From Streptomyces sp. NBC_00670 (GTDB lineage: Bacteria > Actinomycetota > Actinomycetes > Streptomycetales > Streptomycetaceae), in contig NZ_CP109017.1 in assembly GCF_036226765.1 (NCBI RefSeq), positions 6,201,001-6,265,000 of the forward strand: DNA of 64,000 nt. Direction: 5' to 3'. A program made the position numbers and the translations under genes. The notes under the pieces were generated by a model. It saw nothing but the letters and a program-made list of their open reading frames with translations, was not told the DNA's origin and did no database searches. Every line of letters starts with the position of its first letter. The first letter of the stretch is position 1. This document shows positions 59,401-64,000 of this stretch, one piece after another.

Positions 59401-60158
59401 TACCCCCGGCGGTCGAACCACCGGCCAGCACGGCGCCGTTGACGGACGACGTCGACGGGCTGGTCGCCGGGGCACGGACCCGGCGTGAGGTCGGGCTGGC
59501 TCTGCTCGTCCGTGAGTACGACCGTCGGCTGAGGGAGGAACGCTGCAGCGCCGACGAACGTCTCGCGGCGGTCCGGGCAGAGGGCGAGCGGCAGCTCGAC
59601 GCGTGGGAGGAGGAGCTGCTGCACCGTGCGGACCAGGTGCGGGAGCGGCGCGAGAGGCATCTCCAGCGGCAGGCCGAGGAGCGGCTCGCGGAACTGAAGG
59701 AGCAGCACCGGGAGCGGCTGCGTGCGTACCGCGAGGGTGCCGAGAACCGGATCAGCGACCTCCAGTCGCGGCTGGCGGACGCCCGGGCGGCCGGCGCCGA
59801 GCGGGAGACCGAGCTGCGGCAGGCCGAGGCGGCCGCGGCCGAGCGGGAGCGCGCGGCCGCATCGGCGCGGGAGGAGTACCGCCGGGGCGCCCAGGCGCGG
59901 GTGGCCGAGCTGGAGCGGCGGCTGCGGGAGAGCGAGGCCGCGCTCGCACAGCGGGACCGGTTCGTCGAGGCGGCCCGCACGAGTGCCGAGGAGGCCGAGC
60001 GGCAGGCCACCGAGCGCATCGCGCGGAGTGAGCACGAGGCCTGGGTCGCCCTCACCGATCTGCGGGCCCGGCTGGCCGACACCCAGGCGCAGCTCGCCGC
60101 CGTGCAGGAGGCGGCCGACAGCCGTACCTCCCTCCGGGACCGCTGGCGTCGGCCCTGA
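56418..60158 (+). CDS. Sigma-70 factor fused to tandem repeat domain and long coiled coil
   Basis: Residues about 255-480 form a complete sigma-70 module. Region 2 includes GLMRAARKFDPRMGNKFSTY and ATWWIRQSMSRAVADEG (about 294-330). A region 3 segment follows, then region 4 TLDELGGEFGVTRERIRQIE near 454. An Ala/Arg helix (about 495-560) and a Pro/Val/Glu linker lead to two related domains of about 125 residues (near 653-780, DWTRALRLAKAPGGQSWLAE, and 808-934, EWGRALTLAQAPMGGGVPWL). A charged coiled coil runs from about 1027 to 1240. The promoter -10 element at 56378-56383 rules out the earliest in-frame TTG (56355). I chose GTG 56418 because GGGGGGTGA lies upstream, and 56430 is possible. It is the first gene of the rightward operon, 59 nt before drmA. 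It may redirect RNA polymerase to the defence operons or sense phage takeover of polymerase. Both ideas are inference. Confidence 0.83.
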   Translation: MLRPVNGEESSDVRAALGVLLKRLRRAAVDGVVPEGAFLAAVRELALGDDERERVRDELARLGLPVRRLHVHTDGDSRGAEKVARVGGKSEENVFSARVMTARALLARYADAEGRVASGALEGVVRLAGLDAAEAAELRAAVRVRVGRAEPAGGPGGPVGVVPGSGDAAADVPVADDAAPDVPDVADVAEGPDGLDGAMAAARAVLETDRLRRGPEKRLLSAEAEVGLAVLLRGGPERIAEEASEEELKALPGGDLRIRARDCLVVHNLRLVHSLVRSHLEQGLEYEDLVQHGVLGLMRAARKFDPRMGNKFSTYATWWIRQSMSRAVADEGALIRIPVHMHEQVRKVAAAERNLAARGRPTTAADVAVACDMTLEKVEHARRLSRRTDSLDRVIGDGATLADFVARTHALPPVEKQVVGELFVRDVLDVVDTFTEREARILVRRLGLDGQEPSTLDELGGEFGVTRERIRQIEAKVRPALRERLREVGLVGLDAACERAERAAEKAAVAAKSARYARATQAARTARARQALRRARAARLAGAERVTRTESATRPESMAGTVAESESVRVEPVPAEPVTVVPGGGGVGSAEAVRAVEGGGRAGSEEAVTALPGGVETPVEPAPEVSSGAEVPAEPVRAAPDGGEGVRAGKPGVVAADWTRALRLAKAPGGQSWLAEYALAAVGQENLVAYLGQTAAEAAVRVARDRQPADRPVLTALEVLRRVFDHVADAGLRPEDFFGRPTEALRGTTPGAYLATRPLVNGESRLAVRDALREFLAAVPARPEETAQPGRAEQPEVAEGPEVANAPEIAAEWGRALTLAQAPMGGGVPWLAEYAVLALGQRQLTDLLGSSAGDAVVRAARERGTLDRPVVRALEALREVFDGVRELGLRPEHFFEHPAKTLAGATPRAHLRAAPLTGVAPRRAVREALREFTARHAAAPAAERARVEPPRVEPPVAAVEPPVVEPSSVVPAAAEPVAAEPAVVSAMEESPSAAVPPAVEPPASTAPLTDDVDGLVAGARTRREVGLALLVREYDRRLREERCSADERLAAVRAEGERQLDAWEEELLHRADQVRERRERHLQRQAEERLAELKEQHRERLRAYREGAENRISDLQSRLADARAAGAERETELRQAEAAAAERERAAASAREEYRRGAQARVAELERRLRESEAALAQRDRFVEAARTSAEEAERQATERIARSEHEAWVALTDLRARLADTQAQLAAVQEAADSRTSLRDRWRRP

Positions 60159-60217
60159 GCCCCCCAGCTCCCGCCTCCCGTCCGAGTAGTCCACAGACCG
60201 CGATCACCAGGAACGAC

Positions 60218-63200
60218 ATGGATCTCCGACACGAACTCGTCTCCTACCTCCGGCGGCAACTCGTCGGCCCGGCCCGCGGTGCGCACGAGACCCTCGACGC
60301 CCCGCCCGACCGCCAGTACCTGATGGGCACCCTTTATCCCCAGGAGGCCGACCTCCAGCGCCAGTTGGACCTCGCCGCCGAGGAGCGCGAGGGGGCGGGG
60401 ACGGAGGGGCGGGCCGAGGACACCGCACCGGCCGGGGACCCCGTACCCGAGTCCAACTCCTGGCTGCCCTCCTCCCTCGGCTTCAGCTTCTACACCGACG
60501 CCGACACCGTGGAGGTCGTCTGCGCGGCCGCCCACTACGCGACCCGCTCGCGCACGGGTGAGCGCGGCCGGAGCTGGCAGCGCATCCCGCTGTCCGCCGA
60601 GACGCACACCCTCGGCCCCGACCGCGACCACGTCCCCGTACTGGACGGCCGCGCCGAACTCCGACTGCGACGACGGGCATTCGGCACCGGGCGGCTCATC
60701 ACCGTCGCCCTCGTCAACTCCGCCACACACGAGCCCGACCTCGGAAAGGCCGCCCACTGGGACCGGATGCTGTTCCAGGTGGAGCTGGAGGGACGGCCGG
60801 TTAACGGCCAAGTGCTCCAGTACCCGAGCGTGCGCCTGGCCAGCCGCGACCCCGAGGAGCAGGAACTGCGGTTGCAGTACCGGCACGTCCGTACCCACGC
60901 CGTCGGCCACGGATGCGCGGTCGAGGAGCGGTACGACGAGACGGGTGAGCGAGTCACCGGGCTGCGCGCCGCCGTGCTCCCCGAGGCCGAGGTCACCGGT
61001 GTACGGGCGGCCGGCCCCAGCGGCTCGCCCGTGCTCAACCTGTGCCACCTCGCCGACCCGGACGTCCCCGTCGACCAACTGCGCGAGGAGCTCGCCGAGT
61101 TCGCCGCCGACTACCGCGCCTGGTACGTGGGGCAGCTCAACGCGGACATCCCCGAGTGGGGGCGCGACGCCGCCGACCGGGTGCTCGGCCGGATCAACGC
61201 CGCCGTCACCCGCATCGAGTCCGGAGTCCGCACCCTGTGCGATCCGCGCCGCCCCGAGCTGCTGCACGCCTTCCGCGCCGCCAACCGCGCGATGGCCCTG
61301 CAAATGCGGCACTCCGCACCCGACCTCGCGGGCACCCGGCGCTCCCGCCGGGACGCCGTACCGGCAGGCGCGGAGCCCGCGGCCGACGCCGACTGGCGCC
61401 CCTTCCAGCTCGCCTTCTTCCTGCTCGCCTTGGACGGGGTGGCCGACCCCCGGCACCCGGACCGGTCCGTCACCGACCTGATCTGGTTCCCCACCGGTGG
61501 TGGCAAGACCGAGGCCTACCTGCTGCTGGCCGCGTTCGCCATGGTGCTGCGCCGCCGCCGGCCCGACGGCGGCGGCACGGCCGTACTCAGCCGCTACACC
61601 CTCAGCCTGCTCACCACCCAGCAGTTCCAGCGCGCCGCCACCACCGTGTGCGCCCTGGAGACCCTGCGCCGCGCCGAACCGGCCACGTACGGCGAGGAGC
61701 CCTTCTCCATCGGCCTGTGGGTGGGCGAGACCACCACACCCAACACCTACGAGAAGGCGCGCGCGGCCTTCGACAACGCCCGTCAGGCCGCCCGGCCGGA
61801 GGACGTGTTCATCCTCGACCGCTGCCCCTGGTGCGGCACACGCGTCCTGCCCGCACACAAGTCGCCCGACATCGGCGACTACGGAGTGCGCGCCGGCGCC
61901 GACTCCTTCGCCTTCTTCTGCCCGCGCGAGGCCTGCGTCTTCCACGACGAACTGCCCGTCGCCGTCGTCGACGAGCAGCTCTACGACCGGCCGCCCACCT
62001 TCGTCCTCGGTACCGTCGACAAGTTCGCCCGGCTGGCCTGGGAACCGCGCGCCGGACAGCTGTTCGGGGCCGCGGGCGGGGCCCCGGTACGGAACCTGCC
62101 GCCGTCCCTCGTCATCCAGGACGAGCTGCATCTGCTCACGGGCCCGCTCGGTACCACCGTCGGCCTGTACGAGGCGGCCGTCCTCGGGCTGTGCACCGCG
62201 CCCGACGGCACCGGCCCCAAGGTGGTCGCCTCCACGGCCACCATCCGCCGCTCCGGCGAGCAGGTCCGCGCCCTGTACGGCGGCGGCGTCCAGCTCTTCC
62301 CGCCGGCCGGACTCGACGCCCGCCACTCCTACTTCGCCGAACCCGACACCTCCCGCCCCGGCCGCCGCTACCTCGGCGTCATGGCCCAGGGACACACCGC
62401 CGGCCGCGCCGCCGTCGCCACCGCCGCCTCGCTGCTCCAGGGCGCGTACGAGCTGCCCGAGGAGCACCGGGACGCCTACTGGACGCTCGTCGCCTACCAC
62501 CACAGCCTGCGCGAACTCGGCCGTACCGTCACCGCGGCGGCCGACGACATCCCCGCCCAGCTAGCCGGCCTCGACCCGGGCACCGGCAGCGGCGTACGGC
62601 AGTTGACGGACCATCAGGTGCAGGAGCTGACCAGTAACCTGCCGCGCGCCGAACAGCCCGTGCTGCTCGACCGGCTGGAGAAGCGGTGGGACGACCCGCA
62701 GTCGGTGTCCTTCCTGCCCTGCACGAACATGCTGTCCGTCGGCGTCGACGTCAAGCGGCTCGCGCTGATGCTGATGCAGGGCCAGCCCAAGACGACCGCC
62801 GAGTACATCCAGGCCACCAGCCGGGTGGGCCGGCACTCCGTGCCCGGTCTCGTCGTCACCTTCTTCAACGCCACCCGGCCCAGGGACCGTTCGCACTACG
62901 AGACCTTCGACGTCTATCACCGCTCGCTGTACCGGCACGTCGAGCCGACCAGCGTCACCCCCTGGTCCGTACCCTCGCGGCGGCGGGCGCTGCACGCCGC
63001 GCTCGTCGTCCTGGTACGGCACCGGCTCGGGCTCGCCGCCGAGAACCAGGCCGGACAGGTCCTCGACCGGCTGCCCGAAGTGGAGGCGCTCGCGGAGGAG
63101 CTGGCGGTCCGGGCGGAGGCGGCCGAGCCGTCGGCCGGGGACGAGGTCCGCAAGGAACTGGCCGGACTGATCGCCGACTGGGAGGACGCCGCACGCGAGG

Positions 63201-63361
63201 CCCGCCGGGACGGCCGCGAGCTGTACTACCGCGGCCAGGGCAAGGGACAGACCAACCTGATCAAGAGTTTCGAACAGAACTACGGCCTCTGGGAGACACC
63301 GAACTCCATGCGCAACGTCGACCGGGAATGCCAGGTCATGGTGAAGGGAGCCGACCTGTGA
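60218..63361 (+). CDS. drmA: DISARM helicase DrmA-like
   Basis: The 1047-aa protein has the DrmA layout. After an N-terminal region of about 400 residues come LIWFPTGGGKTEAYLLLAAF near 422, a zinc-ribbon-like CPWCG near 540, VIQDELHLLTGPLGTT near 633 and VVASTATIRR near 672. The C-terminal helicase motif is YIQATSRVGRHSVPGLVVTF near 864, followed by NATRPRDRSHYE. DELH replaces DEAD, as usual for this group. DrmA with DrmB forms the core DNA-binding complex of DISARM that acts on incoming phage DNA. ATG 60218 has AGGAA upstream. Its stop overlaps the drmB GTG (GTGA, 63358-63361). Confidence 0.9.
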   Translation: MDLRHELVSYLRRQLVGPARGAHETLDAPPDRQYLMGTLYPQEADLQRQLDLAAEEREGAGTEGRAEDTAPAGDPVPESNSWLPSSLGFSFYTDADTVEVVCAAAHYATRSRTGERGRSWQRIPLSAETHTLGPDRDHVPVLDGRAELRLRRRAFGTGRLITVALVNSATHEPDLGKAAHWDRMLFQVELEGRPVNGQVLQYPSVRLASRDPEEQELRLQYRHVRTHAVGHGCAVEERYDETGERVTGLRAAVLPEAEVTGVRAAGPSGSPVLNLCHLADPDVPVDQLREELAEFAADYRAWYVGQLNADIPEWGRDAADRVLGRINAAVTRIESGVRTLCDPRRPELLHAFRAANRAMALQMRHSAPDLAGTRRSRRDAVPAGAEPAADADWRPFQLAFFLLALDGVADPRHPDRSVTDLIWFPTGGGKTEAYLLLAAFAMVLRRRRPDGGGTAVLSRYTLSLLTTQQFQRAATTVCALETLRRAEPATYGEEPFSIGLWVGETTTPNTYEKARAAFDNARQAARPEDVFILDRCPWCGTRVLPAHKSPDIGDYGVRAGADSFAFFCPREACVFHDELPVAVVDEQLYDRPPTFVLGTVDKFARLAWEPRAGQLFGAAGGAPVRNLPPSLVIQDELHLLTGPLGTTVGLYEAAVLGLCTAPDGTGPKVVASTATIRRSGEQVRALYGGGVQLFPPAGLDARHSYFAEPDTSRPGRRYLGVMAQGHTAGRAAVATAASLLQGAYELPEEHRDAYWTLVAYHHSLRELGRTVTAAADDIPAQLAGLDPGTGSGVRQLTDHQVQELTSNLPRAEQPVLLDRLEKRWDDPQSVSFLPCTNMLSVGVDVKRLALMLMQGQPKTTAEYIQATSRVGRHSVPGLVVTFFNATRPRDRSHYETFDVYHRSLYRHVEPTSVTPWSVPSRRRALHAALVVLVRHRLGLAAENQAGQVLDRLPEVEALAEELAVRAEAAEPSAGDEVRKELAGLIADWEDAAREARRDGRELYYRGQGKGQTNLIKSFEQNYGLWETPNSMRNVDRECQVMVKGADL

Positions 63362-64000
63362 GCCGCACACTGCGGGTACGTCAGTCGCAGACGGTGGTGC
63401 CGTTCGGCGTCGGGGCCGTCTTCGACATCCAGGGCGAGTCGTTCGTGGCCACGGGCATCGGGGACTGGCCGGCCAGGGGCAGACAGCGGATCGAGTCGGC
63501 CCGGCTCGCCGCCCGCCTCGGCGTCAGCGGCTTCCACGCCGCGCCGGCCACCGTCAACGACCGCTTCGACGTCCCCGACGCGCCCGGGGCCCCGTACATC
63601 CGCTTCCCGTCCTGGCTGTTCTGCGGCGCCTGCCGGCGGATGAAGCGGTGGCGGATCGCCGACGAGAAGCCCGGGCAGCCGCCGCGCTGCCCGTCCTGCT
63701 CACCGGCGCGGACCCTGGCGCCCATGCGGTTCGTGCAGATCTGCCAGGCCGGGCACCTGAGTGACGTCGACTGGTGGTTCTGGGCCCACTCCCGACGCGA
63801 CGCGGGTGAGCGCCGCGGCTGCGGCGAACGCGAGCGGCTGCGCTTCCAGGTCTCTGAACGGGCCTCCGGGCTCGAGGCGCTGTCCGTCGTCTGCACGGCC
63901 AAGGGCTGCGGCGCCGGCCGGGACCTGCTCGACATCCTCGGCACCCACGGCATGCGCTGCTCGGGACGCAACCCCTGGCAGCGGGCCGGTGACGCGGTGG
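63358..64000 (+). CDS. drmB: DISARM protein DrmB-like (DUF1998), cut by window edge
   Basis: The first 214 residues are present. The start VSRTLRVRQSQTVVPFGVGA, the zinc-ribbon cysteines LFCGACRRMKRW and RCPSCS, and FVQICQAGHLSDVDWWFWAH match the opening of DrmB as I know it. The C-terminal DUF1998/MZB cysteines lie outside the window. GTG 63358 overlaps the drmA stop, so the pair is translationally coupled. DrmB is the obligate partner of DrmA. A drmC-like phospholipase D gene would be expected next, beyond the right edge. Confidence 0.88.
   Translation, partial: MSRTLRVRQSQTVVPFGVGAVFDIQGESFVATGIGDWPARGRQRIESARLAARLGVSGFHAAPATVNDRFDVPDAPGAPYIRFPSWLFCGACRRMKRWRIADEKPGQPPRCPSCSPARTLAPMRFVQICQAGHLSDVDWWFWAHSRRDAGERRGCGERERLRFQVSERASGLEALSVVCTAKGCGAGRDLLDILGTHGMRCSGRNPWQRAGDAV

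Noticed and set aside
56364..60194. Leftward open frame of about 1276 codons opposite the sigma fusion
   Set aside because: Composition is Arg/Leu/Pro-rich shadow sequence, and the rightward frame contains clear sigma-70 motifs, a promoter and a ribosome-binding site.
1..64000. tRNA genes, rRNA genes and complete insertion sequences
   Set aside because: Reading by eye I found no cloverleaf-like sequence with conserved T-loop, no rRNA stretch and no transposase motif. A short or diverged tRNA could still be missed without a covariance search.

Overview
The window is very GC-rich, with strong codon-position GC bias, GTG and TTG starts, a SapB/AmfS-type lanthipeptide operon, paired XRE (DUF5753)/DUF397 genes and two genes with rare TTA leucine codons. 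All of this points to a Streptomyces or close relative. The window reads as chromosomal-arm accessory DNA loaded with conflict and defence genes. No rRNA, tRNA, CRISPR array or complete insertion sequence was recognised. Family assignments rest on motifs read by eye, and no database search was run.

Left part (1-12 kb). A minus-strand class III lanthipeptide operon runs ramC-like synthetase (3814-1211), ramS-like precursor (1160-1047), then the first ABC exporter subunit (931 to beyond the left edge). Next come a DinB-family protein, a CASTOR/POLLUX-like channel protein, a Tat-exported L-glutamate-oxidase-like flavoenzyme, a DUF574-type SAM methyltransferase and an HTH-fused N6 DNA-methylase-like protein with an apparently leaderless promoter.

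Middle part (12-29.5 kb). A three-gene McrB-McrC-helicase operon (17367-12094) looks like a type IV restriction module with an added UvrD-like helicase that carries a RelE-like N-terminus. An HATPase regulator, a doubly frameshifted membrane-protein gene and a YdeI-family gene follow. Then comes a translationally coupled pair: a 1944-aa STAND-like NTPase and a 509-aa partner. Two membrane-anchored proteins complete this part.

Duplicated and decaying part (29.6-41.5 kb). Four copies of one inverted repeat (GTAC half-sites, 11-nt spacer) occur at 17941, 29600, 33417 and 40308. Two of them precede near-identical XRE/DUF397 gene pairs. A DUF6247/toxin-like pair with a frameshifted second gene, a relic of a second such pair, two NIPSNAP copies and a relic of a WD40 gene end show segmental duplication. 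This was interrupted by a GC-poorer insert coding a secreted NucA/NucB nuclease (TTA codons in its signal peptide) and a DUF6461 neighbour. A membrane nSTAND NTPase with 14 WD40 repeats and a TTA-containing PD-(D/E)XK-like nuclease lie alongside.

Right part (41.5-64 kb). This is the most interesting locus, a DISARM-like system with extra parts. Leftward genes are a 2114-aa Ser/Thr kinase fused to a DEAD/H helicase with MZB/DUF1998, then drmD (SNF2 helicase), drmMI (adenine methylase) and an EcsC-family gene. Rightward, from the same intergenic region, are a sigma-70 factor fused to a tandem repeat domain and a long coiled coil, then drmA and drmB (cut by the window edge). I infer that the sigma fusion, kinase-helicase and EcsC protein are system components because they fill the same two divergent operons with spacings of 0-59 nt. 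Nothing in the sequence alone proves this.
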